This document shows positions 23,471 to 34,993 of a DNA stretch of 64,000 bases, piece by piece (position 1 is the stretch's first letter; each line of letters starts with the position of its first letter). A model generated the notes under the pieces. That model worked only from the letters and a program-made list of their open reading frames with translations. It was not told the DNA's origin and searched no databases. A program made the translations under genes and the position numbers. This stretch comes from Podocnemis expansa (taxonomy: Eukaryota > Chordata > Testudines > Podocnemididae). The stretch lies in contig ML682067.1 in the NCBI GenBank assembly GCA_007922195.1, positions 6,344,466 to 6,408,465 of the forward strand, read 5' to 3'.

Positions 23471-24118
23471 ACAGACTGACATTTAAGGATGAATGCTGGT
23501 TAAACTTAAGAAAAATTCCCTAACAACTTCACTGTCCTTGTTTTCATTTCCGCTATATTACTTTATTCTTAATGAGCTGGACTAAACTGAATGTAGTTGT
23601 CGGCAGACATAATATACCATTCATTTTCCCTACTACATTATAAATTTATTATTCTCTATTCTTGATGGAAAGCCAATACTTTTTTGCACCAATGCCAGTG
23701 AAAGCCATTATACAAATTTCACTGATATTCCAATTTGTAGCACACTCATCCAAAATTATTAATTATTATTGCCTTTGTGGTACAATTCACTGGATGAGGC
23801 TGCACTTCTGTGTTGTAAACTACAAGCAGCATCAGCAACTTCACATGATCATGCTATAGGCATTGTGGCATTTAGAATGGACAGCTCCCTTTAATAGTTC
23901 CCTATGAGTCATCTTCTTTGCAAAAGTCAGTATGGAAAGATTTAGACTTCTTAAATAACTCAAAATTAACCTCATTCATGGCCCTTTGACCTCAGCTCTA
24001 TAGAACGTCTGCAAAAGCATCCCTCCTTTTTCATGCTGGACCACTGCAAGTGTCTTATCAACTGGTGGAAGGCTGCAACTTGCCAGGATCATTTTAGTAG
24101 CTCCTTGTTTATGAGAAA
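23471..24118. other. Unassigned DNA; last 200 bases may belong to the RTE
   Basis: No gene recognised. From about 23990 the sequence may be an upstream part of the RTE fragment, but I could not confirm it by translation. Confidence 0.35.
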
Positions 24119-24151
24119 CTGCACAGGCAACTCCTGGAGTTGCCTGTGCAG
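24119..24151. repeat. Perfect 33-bp hairpin
   Basis: Arms CTGCACAGGCAACTCC and GGAGTTGCCTGTGCAG are exact reverse complements around a single T. It sits at the left edge of the readable RTE coding sequence. Confidence 0.95.
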
Positions 24152-24600
24152 CTGAAGGCTGAGCTTTTCAGCTCTGTGATCCTTCCCTTTATAGCATATG
24201 TGGTGGAATGCTGGGCCACCACCACCAAAGAGTATGAAGAGAAGATGGCCGTAACTCAATCGGCAATAGAAAGAAAGATTTGTAGAATTTCCTGCAGAGC
24301 CCACATAACAAACCAGGACTGCGGCAATGGACAAAAGTGAAAGACGTCATTGAATCCATCCATAAAGCTAAAAAATGATGGGCAGGACATGTCATCCACC
24401 TTTATGACAACAGGTGGACATCTCGACTTACTCCTTGGATTCACTGTGATTATAAATGGCCTTTTGGTCAGCTGCGGATGAGATGGGCAGATCTGATGGT
24501 AAAAGTTCTTGGACAGAAGTGGAAGCAGACCACTCATGACAGAGATAAGTGGCTTGAGATTGACCTTCAATTATGGCATTCTTCAAACAAGGACATAGCA
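24119..24600 (+). mobile_element. RTE-clade LINE, 3' ORF relic
   Basis: The plus frames give VVECWATTTKEYEEKMAVTQ, then AIERKICRI, then after a frameshift TKVKDVIESIHKAK, WAGHVIHLYDNRW, RMRWADLMVK and finally THDRDKW. This is the characteristic C-terminus of RTE/BovB ORF2 proteins (ETWA..., AIER.., HKAK.RWAGHV.R..D.RW, R...RW.D, RDRDKW). It is broken by at least one frameshift. It begins at a 33-bp perfect palindrome. Confidence 0.8.
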
Positions 24601-24810
24601 AATCAATGATGGGTTGGATACAGGTGATACAGGTGTGTTTGAGAGAAATCAAACCGAAGGATGTTACAAATACAGCATAAGTTTTGTTACAAATACATCC
24701 TAACATTTGATACTGAAAACTGTACATTTTCCTCTCCTTGGCTGCTTTTAATGGCAAGGTTTCTTTCCCATGTAACAGAGTTGTCATCACAACAGTGTTA
24801 AACACTCATA
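24601..24810 (-). mobile_element. Possible second LINE ORF fragment, minus strand
   Basis: The minus frame ending at 24805 reads VVMTTLLHGKETLPLKA then MYSFQYQMLGCIC. This resembles the LLYGCETW...F.MRCLR...GI segment found after the RT in several LINE clades. The fit is partial and the clade cannot be set. Confidence 0.4.
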
Positions 24811-25464
24811 TGTAAGCTGTCACATCAGCATCCTGCTGTTGAAACAGAGGCCTCTGAAGATATTAAAATGCCTAAGTAAGACTGAGCCAATATGTGACTT
24901 CTTCAGTCTTAAAACCTCCTTCTGTTAACTAACTACCCAGATAGATTAAAAACTATTCACCCATTCAACATCTTTTGATCTATATCTTACTAAAAGTCAG
25001 TCTGCAACACAACCATTGACCCTCACACACCCAAATGGACCTCAGTTCAGCTCCTCAGACACCCCATATTGGAACAACAATATCCACAGTGTGTATTGAT
25101 GCATTGAGTCAAAAGTGGCTGCAAAGTCCGTGAATGACATTTTAAAAGTGCTCAGACTGACAAAAGAAAGTTCAATAACATTCTTCTGCGCATACATATA
25201 GCCTAGACAGCAGATTGACCTATATGGAAATCATACAGATGGTCTGATTTTTGGGCTGAAACAATAGTTCAATCAGTTCAGTAAAATGACCAAAAACACC
25301 TTCCCTGGGCTAACAACATAGCTATTTCTTTAATAATCTGATCAAAGTGAATGATCCCCTTTTCTGAAAAAATGGACAATGTAGCTTCTTTTTTTAATCT
25401 CCAAGAATATGGCTAGTTTCCCAAACTACTAACATAATTTTGTGAAGCCAATGAACTAAATCTT

Positions 25465-25590
25465 CCCTGCATTTATTTTACTCCTGTTCTGTATATTCCC
25501 CATCTTCAAGCATCTGATGAAGTGGGATCTCTGCCACAAAAGCTCCTGAGATAGATAAATCTAAGTGCCACCAGACTCCTTGTTTATAAA
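25465..25590 (-). mobile_element. PLE pLTR fragment
   Basis: Minus-orientation pLTR: TTCCCTGCATTTATTTTACT, then AGCATCTGATGAAGTGGGAT, then AAGTGCCACCAGACTCCTTG. It contains an intact CTGATGA at 25514-25520. The outer end is missing. Confidence 0.7.
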
Positions 25591-26596
25591 TGTGGAATGG
25601 CACTCATTAGTAGTTCGGATGAAATATTATCACAGACAGGGGTACTAGAATTTCACAGTTATTTGACCACAGGTATTGCTTGCCCTAATGTCACTGGCCT
25701 GTTTTATGATGGATTCATTTTGGTTAAACTGTAGATTTTCTTATTGGCAAGGATCTTTTAGTCTATGGGCATTTTGTAAATTGCTGGACTAGGATTTGAA
25801 ATATTTTATTGTTTTCCTGAGTGCAGCTCATTAGTTGGAAAAAACTTTATGCAACTGAAATTTAAACTTTAGGCCATTACTTATAACTTACCAATAACAT
25901 ACCATGCATGTTGTGTAGGAAACTTTTAAAAACCTAGTTTACATATAAAGGTTTTAGGATTCAAATATAAACTTTTATTTCTACACATTATATGTTCTAT
26001 TTGAAAATAAATGTATACAGAATATTTTCTCTCAGTTAGCACAAGTATAATAATAATTACTTTGACTTGCAGTGTGAACATTTCAATTACTGAACTGCTG
26101 CAATTAGATTAAGAATGTTCAAATCTGACTCCATTATGGTAATGGACACTACTGTATAAAGCTCAAGCTTGTAATGATACATTAATCTAAACAGCAAAAG
26201 GGGGGGGTACAACCCCCTCCAACCAGTTTTAATGAAAAACCCACCAACCAATTTGCAACATTTCTGGGTACTATTTTATAGGGATAGTATCTAATGGCTA
26301 TTAGCCAAACATTGTAGCATTGGAAATATTGATTCACAGGCTCTATAATGTCATTTATGACACATCACCTTCCAACAATAGTGTTGCTAGGAAATAGTAT
26401 CACAGTACATTGAATCAGGAGGTACAGTGAGCACTGTTAAAGAGTATATGTTTGGAAGATAATTAGTCTCCAGAGTTATTTCTTATTCTACTTAAAAATG
26501 AAAACTGTGTATAGCAGGTCTGCTGTTCTTGCCCCTCTCTTCAGTCCCCTTCCAGCCCAAGAAAGACTTAGATACCTTTCAGCATGCAGTTACTCG
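25591..26596. other. Unassigned AT-rich DNA
   Basis: No recognisable gene or repeat apart from a seven-G run near 26201. Confidence 0.4.
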
Positions 26597-27607
26597 TGTG
26601 TGACAGGCTGCTTCCTAGATAAAGTCTGGTGTGCTGCTGTGACTCCCCCAAACTCCACTCCTGAACCACGATTCACCCCACTTAGCTGGGTGACCATGCA
26701 CTCCTGAGTCAGTCCATCCCAGCTTTCTGCATGTCACTGGTCCCAGGCGGTGAGTGTGCTTTCTCCAGTCACATAGGTAATGGTCCCCCAGTGGGCACCT
26801 GCAGTCTCAGTTACCATACTGGAAGTCACTGTCTTACTGGGACTGGGATCCACTCCCAATCACCCAGGTCTCAAGCCTGTCCATTTAACAAATCATGCTG
26901 AGCATTCTTTACTCACACCCTCTAAAGACCTCACAGCTTCAGATAAAACAAATAGTAGTTTACTGATCAGAGTACAATTTTAAGTGAGAAAATGGCCAAT
27001 CAAGGCAGAATCATAGTATAAATGAGTCAGGAATGACCATAGGGAAATAAAAGGTATAAACATGCATACTAAATAAATATCTTTACCTAAACTGACCTTG
27101 CACTCCAAGTTTATGCTCAAGATGTTCACCTGTGAGACGTCTGTACAGCCAGTCTCTGCCTGAAGCCAGACAGGGCCCAGATCTTGCTTGAAGTTGTTTC
27201 AAGATGGAGATGCCCAGGTAAAAAGGCCCTAGTCATTCTAAGTTTTTCTCTTTTTTTCTAACCTCCCACCCCAAACCCTTCTTTTCTGTGTTGCTATGGG
27301 ATTCTTTTCACTTCTACATGAGCCAGGGAGGACATTGGCATTCCTTTTATCCTGTAATGCTCCAGCCTTTCTTCTAGAGATAGTCCTGAGGTCTGTGCTA
27401 TGTAACATGCCTCATTTCTATAAGCATACACATTGCTGTAGGAAACATGGATGCCATATTAATCCTGTAGAACAGGTTATGAGCATTCATAAAGAAACCT
27501 TGCATGGCATAACTGGCATCATATCATACAGTCACAGTGCACAAGTGAACAGAAAAATCATATAGATCATAACCCAGGGGTGCACAGATATGTATTCTGT
27601 GACACCA
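26597..27607 (-). mobile_element. Probable solo ERV-type LTR, reversed
   Basis: On the minus strand it starts TGGTGTCACAGAATACATAT and ends CAGCCTGTCACACA, so both edges carry GTCACA-type sequence. The interior is promoter-like, with an A-rich region near the 3' third. No retroviral coding sequence is attached. I assign it by its resemblance to endogenous retroviral LTRs of turtles. The target duplication was not resolved. Confidence 0.45.
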
Positions 27608-27751
27608 TATTTTATTTATGCTAGCTTGGAGCTTTTTACCAGCATACCAGCAAAACTGAGCAGGCTTCCTACTATTTTCAATGGAACTGAAGTCATGCTA
27701 TGCATAGAAAAAATAGTAGGTGCTTAATCACTATGTGAAGACCAACAAGAA

Positions 27752-27796
27752 AAAAACAAACAAACAAACAAGGAGTCCTGTGGTACTTAAAGACTT
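27752..27796 (+). mobile_element. PLE pLTR fragment next to a MITE
   Basis: (AAAC)n, then AAGGAGTCCTGTGGTACTTA and AAGACTTAAG, which is the start of the pLTR. It ends where the GC-cored MITE begins. Confidence 0.6.
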
Positions 27797-28588
27797 AAGT
27801 GCTTGCTTAAGTCAACTTAATAACTCCTGCCCTGCAAGTCAACTTAAGCTTTTAAGTTGACATTTCAGGGCAGGAAACCCTGGGCCCCAGCCCCCACTCT
27901 GCCCTGGGTCCCTATCAGGCTCTGGGAGCCTGATCTAGCCACAGGGGCCTGACCTGGCCCCAGCAGCCAGCTGCAAGGGGCTGGGAGTGGAAACCAACTC
28001 CCAGCCCCTTGCTGTAGGCAGCAAGGACCAGGAGCTGGCTCCTGCTGCCTGCAGCAAAGGGCTGGGAACCTGATCTGGCTTCAAGCCCTTTGCTGCAGGC
28101 CACAGGGGCTTGGAGCTGGCTCCTCCTGCCTGAAGCAAGGGGCACAGAGCCGGATCGGGCCCTGAGCCACTTGCCGGTGGCAGAAGAAGCCTTCGAGCCC
28201 AATTCAGCCTCAAGCTGCCTGGGCTGTCTCCTCGGTGGCAGAAAGTCTGAGATCAGGCTCCCGGCCCCTTGCTGCCAGCGGCAGGAGCTGGCTCCCAGTC
28301 CCTGCCATCGGTGCCAAGGGGCCTGAAGCTGGATCCCTCTCCCAGCTGCTTGCCACTGGCTGCTGGGACCAGACTGGGCCTCGGAGCTGGATCAGGCCCC
28401 AGAAGCATGATCAGTACCTGCACCAGGGCAGGAAGTGGGGCCGGGGCCTGGGCCTGGGTCTGGGCCGGGGATATGTCTACACTGTGTCCAGTGCAGACAT
28501 ACCCCTGAAGTCGACTTAACAAGGTCAACTTTAAGTTGACCTTTTTAAGTCAATTTCAAAGGGCCCCCCCAATGTAGACATACCCAAA
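27797..28588 (+). mobile_element. GC-cored MITE, left end truncated
   Basis: The edges are AT-rich with AAGTCAACTTAA palindromes. The right end is AATGTAGACATACCC and the left terminal repeat is missing. The middle (about 27880-28470) is GC-rich and made of related units containing AGCCCCTTGCTGCAGG and GGAGCTGGCTCC. The hairpin CCTGCCCTG...CAGGGCAGG (27829-27877) recurs at 55946-55995 in the full-length copy. The overlapping frames in the core code for nothing recognisable. Confidence 0.65.
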
Positions 28589-28899
28589 AACATGGAATCC
28601 TCTAATGGTCAAGCAACATATACATGGATACCTTTTCAAAGAATCTGGGGTCAAGAGCATGGGTTATATGTGAATTGTGCCAAAGTCATACTACATTTGT
28701 TGACACATAGTAGAGCATTTCATCTTCCTCTCAGTGTCTTTGTTGATCCTCAGCCACCAGGCATGACTCTTAGCTATGGCCTTCATCTGTATAATCCCAA
28801 AAATGACCTTTGCAAAGAGTTAAAAACATGAGATTGAAGTGATTCAGAATGATCATTTGCATGCCAAAGCTACAACTTTGATTCACAGATTATTCAAGT

Positions 28900-29295
28900 T
28901 TATTGTGATACAACTTTTGTAAACGGAGTCCTATTATGCAGGACCGTACCCTGTAGTCCCATTACCTTCACAAGAGAAAGCACAACATCTTTAGTGGATT
29001 CTTTTGCAATGTTTCTGCTAGTGATGGTTAACCTGTCCCTCAAAACTGGTATAAGCACTTCATCTGAAGTTTCTTTGGGTTGACAGAAGCTTGGGCGTGG
29101 CAGGATTGGTCTGTGCAGAGTCCCTTTTACCGAATTGAATAGTATAGGGATGAGCTTGAAGTAGCAATGTTTCTGTCCCAAAACCTGCTGAAACAGGTAT
29201 GGAACTTGCAAATTCCAAAGACAGTGTTGAGAGCTTCTTGCTCTATTTGAGAGCAGTTCTTCTCTGATTGGTACGTGCTTGAGAAGCAAATGCAA
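28900..29295 (-). pseudogene. Gypsy RNase H to integrase remnant
   Basis: In the two overlapping minus frames I read SQIEQEALNTVFGICKFH (about 29210-29265), the E-x-E-A-L-A block of gypsy RNase H, and then DVVLSLVKVMGLQG (about 28945-28985), like the start of integrase (DPVLSRVL). The catalytic aspartates are not discernible because of frameshifts. Confidence 0.6.
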
Positions 29296-29719
29296 TTTTT
29301 ATACTTACTCCATATGGTGAAAATCACAAGCCAATTGCAACAGTAACAAGGCATCAAAGTGCATTAAATCTTTGGCTGATAAAGTTGCTTTGCTTCCTTA
29401 AATACACAATCACATTCTTTAGTCCGCTCCCCCCCCTACCCCCCCACACACACTTTTTCATTTTTGAGGCAGGTCATGTAAAGGAGTCATGCTGCTGCCA
29501 GATTAGGTAGAAATTTACCATAGTGGTTAAACAGTCCTCAGAATCAATGAAACTGTGACATGTTCTCTGGGGTGGCTATTATAGAATCACCTACTTTTTC
29601 TCTGGTGATTTTCTTAAACCTACGGAATCAATTACATGTCTAAGGCATTCAGTTGAAGATTTACCAAATTCACATTTGTGCCAATGTACCATCAATCTTT
29701 TTCAAATGCTGTAAGACAG

Positions 29720-30390
29720 CATCCATCTAGCACTGGAGTCTATTCAGTGCCTTCAGGCTCTCATCCATGGCTTTCTGGAACAAGGCAGGTTATGGTGTAA
29801 TATGGAAAGGCAAAAACTGTTGTAGCAAAATAAGCCTGTGTGCTGATTGATCTGGCATCTTGCTAAAAGTTTCACAGTCTTCATTTGTAAGTATGCACCA
29901 AACAAATCCAAGTTACTGAACTGTCATCAACTAAGTATAGCAAACACATTGTCAGTAGTGGGTAGTGAATATAAGACTGCACCTAAAAGGTGGAATCGTT
30001 ACACTGAAGTCTCTGCAAATTCACATGCAGCCAATCTTTCTGATCATTAGTACAATGGAAGTAGCCCATTTTTTGAATGAAACCAGTGACAAGTCTTCAA
30101 TGTTCATTACATAGTTCAAATCAGTTTCTACCTAAAGGCTTCAGAACGTAAGGCAAATCTTTGGGCTTGCAATATGTTAGTTGGTAGTCAGATTTAACAG
30201 CAAGCTTTGATGTGTAGCTCTTCAGTACAGGTTCTTTATCAAAAACTTTGAAGTGTCTGTCTTGAATTGCTTCAATATTTTGAGGGGCATTGGTGATTGC
30301 CTTGATCTTGGTCCAATTTACCTTCAGTTTCTTGAGCCAAGTCCTGCCAACTAATGATAGATAATTTCCTCCAGTCACATACCAGGACAA
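29720..30390 (-). pseudogene. Gypsy protease-RT junction and RT remnant
   Basis: Frame 30121-30390 has LVGRTWLKKLKVNW, the GRDWL motif that precedes RT in gypsy, followed by HFKVFDKEP and KPKDLPYVL, the 'RP.PYAL' entry to RT. Lower down, in changing frames, come KKWATSIV and ICRDFSVTI, the RT finger motifs, and then FQKAMDESLKAL (about 29755-29800). The YIDD box is not intact. It would have been the polymerase of the element. Confidence 0.75.
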
Positions 30391-31133
30391 AATGACTGGT
30401 TGTCTGTATGTTGGGATTTCCTCAGAGACCTCATGCCCTCAGCTTTTTCATGAACTCTGTTTGACTCCCATTTTAAAAAGCCAGTATCTTCATTAAGCAG
30501 AGCTGATCACACCCAGAGAGTGGATACAGGACATACCACAGATCCAAAGTTACACAGCAAACCTTCTTTCGTATACAATTAAACATTGCATTAATACACA
30601 TTACATAATATAGTTCAGGATTGGCTAGGTTACTTAACCACTCTTTGTGCAGCATGCTCTGCTCTCACACTATGCACACTTAATTTGCTCTCTGCCTCTC
30701 TACATTATCTTATCTATTATAAACACCAGGGTGTTCTGGTTTCCCTCTAGAATATCCAGTTGTCTCTCTAAAACTGGCTCTGAGAAAGGAGGTCTTCCAT
30801 TCCCACTTACTTACTTTGACAAAAGCCTATGACATCAAGCAAAGCCTACACCATACAGTTGAACTTTTGCCTGAGTTTCCTTTTTAGAACTAAGTTTTCT
30901 CTGCTATAAGTCTTTAAAACCATGGAGATTTCTTTTAAAGGAACTTGTGACAAAGGCTGGTGATAAGTATATGCAGAAAGTCAGTAAGATGACAGTTCTG
31001 CTGTCATATTCCATTGATCAAGTGTATGACACAGATGCCATCTCTAACTCCAGCTTTTCAGAACACATGCACTGTTAGATCTTTATTTATGTCAGGAGAA
31101 CTCTTGCCTTTTTCCCACATTTTCTGGCTTCTT

Positions 31134-32057
31134 CATGATTTAGATGAATGGCATAGAGAGTACATTTATAAAGTTTGTGGAAGATAGTAAGCTGGGAGGG
31201 GTTGCAAATGCTTTGGAGAATAGGGTAACAATTCAAAATGATTTAATCAAACTGGGGAAATAGTCTGAGGTAAACAGAATGAAATTCAACAAATACAATT
31301 GCAAAGTACTCCATTTAGAAAAGAGTAATTCATTACATATATACAAAATGGGCAATGACTGCCTAGGAAGGAGTACTGTGGAAAGGATCTGGGCATCATA
31401 ATGGAAGACAAGCTAAATATGAGCCAACAGCGTAACACTGTTGCAAAAAAAGAAACAGCATTCTGGGATGTATTAACAGGAGTATTGTAATTAAGATACA
31501 AGAAGTAATTCTTCTGTTCTAGTTGGGCCAAATTATGCCTCAACTTGAGTATTGTGTCCAGTTCTGGGCACCTCATTTCAGGAAAGATGTCGAGAAACTG
31601 TAGGAAGTCCAGAGTAGAGCAACACAAATGATTAGAGGTCTAGAACACTTGGCTTATGAGGAAGATTGAAAGAGGTAGGGTTGTTTAGTCTAGAAAAGAG
31701 GCGGCTGAGAGGGCATGTGATAACAGTTTTCAAGAACCTAAAAGGTTGTTATGAGGAGAAGGGAGAAAAATTGTTCTCCTTAACCGCTGATGCCAAGACA
31801 AGAAGCAAGGGGCTTAAAATACAGCAGGGTAGGTTTAGGTTGAACATTAGGAAAAAATTCCTTACTGTCAGGGTGTTTAACCACTGGAATAAGTTGCCAA
31901 GGCAGATTGTGGAATCTCCATCATTGGATGTTTTCAAGAGCAGGTGAAACAAGTACCTGTCAGGGATAGTTTAATAGGGTACTTGGTTCTGCCATGAGTG
32001 CAGGGGACTGGACTCGATGACCTCTCATGGTTCCTTCCAGTTTCCATGATTCTATGA
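31134..32057 (+). mobile_element. CR1 LINE 3' fragment within the gypsy element
   Basis: A 5'-truncated CR1 begins just before the RT catalytic region. I read NGIESTFIKFVEDSKLGG (31150-31203), where FVED replaces the canonical FADD. The C-terminal open frame 31666-31947 has GLKIQQGRFRLNIR and VFNHWNKLP. The 3' end is TTCCATGATTCTATGAG. It is much better preserved than the minus-strand CR1 at 4807, so it is probably younger. Confidence 0.9.
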
Positions 32058-32099
32058 GTCTCAGGGATTCAGTCTTCATCAAAGTTTTCTTGGATAGAT

Positions 32100-32570
32100 G
32101 GTTGCTTTGTGCTGCTGGTCACAGTTTGCTATGTGACAGGTCATAGCAACATGTCCTTTCCTTTGGCACTTCCTGCAAACAACCTGACATCCTCAGCAAT
32201 CCTTCGCAGCATGTGTAGTTTCTGTGCAACAGCCACATGGGAATTTCTTACATTCCTATGGTCCTTTGTCTCAGCAATTCAGAAGATGGCCTTTTTGGTT
32301 CATACTAAATTACAGAGAATACTGTGTGGTTTCCATGGCAATAGCTACCTCAAACTACATTCCTGAAACTAAGTGCTAATACTATCAATAATTTTTTTCC
32401 TGATCTGCTTATTATGTAATCCAGAAACAAATAGATCATTCAGGTTATCTCTTAATGTTTGTCCAAACTGAAAACTCTCTCTGGCTACTTCTTTACAGCA
32501 GCAACAAACTGTATTACTGACTGTCCACTTCCTTGAAGTCAGTGATGGAACCAGCACTGTTCTTCTGTGT
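32100..32570 (-). pseudogene. Gypsy gag with CCHC zinc knuckle
   Basis: The minus strand at about 32136-32178 encodes CRKCQRKGHVAMTC, a perfect C-x2-C-x4-H-x4-C knuckle used for RNA binding by nucleocapsid. Just before it is a weaker one (CGCCTETTHAAKDC). The open frame 32369-32557 has LRDNLNDLFVSGLHNKQIRK, matching the 'L.DRFV.GL.....R..L' capsid helix of gypsy gags. The reading frame is broken between the blocks. Confidence 0.8.
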
Positions 32571-32900
32571 CATTGATGGGGTAGAAAAAAAAATGTTCCT
32601 GCATTGCTGCAGTAATTGCTGTGTATGTGGCAAGTCTAGGCATAGCTGGAGTCAGTAAGTCATGCAGCAGTCTGTATGCCTTTATATCCATCACTGGCAG
32701 CAAGGTTCAGATTTGCTGTCCATCTGAAATGGAGTTGAAAGCCAGAAACTGCTCAAACATTCAAGGTACATCACCTGTGGTTCACCAACATTGCCCACAA
32801 ATGTTGCCACATCTTTTCTGCCCTCTTAGCCTTTGTGCCCCTTCCAAATGTCTTCTGTCCCACAGAATGAATTTCCTCTCCCAAACTGTGCACTCTTGGT

Positions 32901-34990
32901 GCTTGATTTTCCTCAGCTGGCTGTGTACTTGGTTGCAGGTTCTCTCCTTTGACCGTACTTGAACTGCCTCTTCTGGCTGTACATTGTCATCATTGCCTTG
33001 GCTGTCTCCTTCACTTGCACAAGGACAAGGAGGCTGCCCCCAGTTACTATTCTGTCTGGGTGTTCCAGAAAACTTTGCAGTTGTCTTTTCCCTTGTTTTG
33101 TTTTTATTTGCTTACCTCACTTCTCTTGCTGAAGAGTTAATGCTGTTCCTGCAATAACAGCAGTAGTCTGATTCAGGAATTTATGTGGAATATTTCAAAA
33201 ATCTTTTTCTTCACCTAAACTTGTTCAGACAAGTACACTCATGGGAGTGAGATCCTTAACACTGATGTTATATTTAGATTCAACACTGAAGGAGATACAA
33301 AAATAGCAGGAGGTCAATATATCTGTCATAAGCATATGATCAGTACAAAATTAATACCTTTTTCAGATAAAGATATGGAATAGCACTGGATCAAGAACAG
33401 GTGTCTACTGATCCCCACTAGAAACATTCCCACTGGATAATTCCTCACTAAAAGACTTACTTTATGATCTATAAGTTAGCCAGTTTTTAATCAATTCAAA
33501 ATTATTTTCAATTTAATTTTCCCTGCAGCAGGGAGGCACATTTGCATTTATTTTATTTTTTTTTAAGCAAATGAAACTGAAAGTAAAGATCAGTAGGGCA
33601 GGAGTTTTAAAGACTCATGAAAAAGAAAAACAGAGGCAGCAATAGGGGGTTTTAAAATGGGAATAAAAATAAATGTATGTAAATGTATATTTTTGAAAGT
33701 TAATTTACTTTTCTTAAAGGTAGGCATTTCAAACTCTTGGAAGGAACCAATACAAAGAAATAACATCAAAAAACTTTATCAAGCACACACAAAATCATGG
33801 TTTTTTTTTGTTTTTGTTTGGTTTTGGCTTTTTGTTTTTGTTTGTTTGTTTCTTATTTTTTGCTTCTCATGTAGGTATTTCCATTATGCACAGGGAGGCA
33901 TCTGAGTGTTCAAAAAAATTATCTTAAGAAGGGTAGTCGAACAGTGGTAAACAAAAATGCTCACTACTGAAGGTATGCATGAAGCTATCTCCCAAGATCC
34001 TCCTTCCTTAGGTATCTAATCAGCAATTTTTCTTCATAAATTCCACTTTCTCCCCAAAAAATATTTTTGTGGGAGGCGGTTTGCCCATCACTCCCTTACA
34101 GCAAAGATATCTAAAAGACTCGTGTGTATCCTATTGCCACTCCTTCTAGCTCTTTAAATTCTCTGATGCTTTAGGAGGAGAAAGGTAGATGGACATGGCA
34201 TTTGACCATTATTTTCTTATTTGGCGGTTGAAGGAAATATAGAAACATTTTCGCATTTGCTTCATAAGAAATACAATACAGAAAGGGGAAGATGGTTTCA
34301 TGGACATAGATTAAGTAATGATTAATCTTGACGGCTGCATCCCCACTTGTCATGCTTGACACATCAGGACTTGAACAGGAAAGGGAAACAAAAAGGACTA
34401 TGTAACTTTTCCATTCTCCCCAACCTAGTACTGGTCTTGAAGCTAGCTAGAGGCCAAACAGGGCCCTGATATATATTAAAACAGCCACACGGACACTTTG
34501 AGTTATTCCAACCTGGATAATAGCATACTCTTGCCTGATCTATTTGTCCCTGTTACAAATTCTGTTTGCCCTGACAAGCCTCTAGAATGGGTGGAATCAA
34601 GTTCATACCTCAGTGAAATTACCATCTATGACTATAAAACAGTTTTAAGTCCTCTATGTGCCATTGCTTCCATATAATGTTATTTAATCAAGACAAAAAA
34701 AAATGGTCATAAATACCACATTTTTCAGGAAGGCGAATTGTTCCCAGAGCAACAGCTTATTTGAAGATTCTGAAGACTCATTGTACTGGAGCAATGGTGG
34801 ACTCTGGACTAACATTAATTTTAAATATAGTGCAAGCAGGCAGATCATACAAGGTATTAATTTTTAAATCTATTTTTTTCTACAAAGCAGAATATTATAT
34901 GAAAGCCCTATCTCCTGCCATTCAGCCTGCAGACAGAACCAAAGGAATATATATATATATATATGTATACACACATATACATACACACAC
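32901..34990. other. Unassigned AT-rich DNA
   Basis: No gene recognised. A (TTTG)n-like T-rich patch lies at about 33800-33860. The (AT)n/(AC)n microsatellite at 34947-34993 overlaps the right edge. Confidence 0.4.
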
Positions 34991-34993
34991 ATG
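34947..34993. repeat. (AT)n / (AC)n microsatellite
   Basis: ATATATATATATATATAT followed by GTATACACACATATAC and a CACACA run. Confidence 0.9.

Larger units (their letters stand above)
28860..32900 (-). mobile_element. Gypsy LTR retrotransposon, decayed, split by CR1
   Basis: Read from right to left on the minus strand, the order is gag with a zinc knuckle (32100-32560), protease-to-RT linker (30121-30390), RT (about 29720-30110), RNase H (about 29130-29300) and the start of the integrase (about 28900-29100). This is the gypsy/Ty3 order. It is broken by many stops, and a CR1 on the opposite strand (31134-32057) separates gag from pol. LTRs were not found, so the outer limits are approximate. 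Confidence 0.7.
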
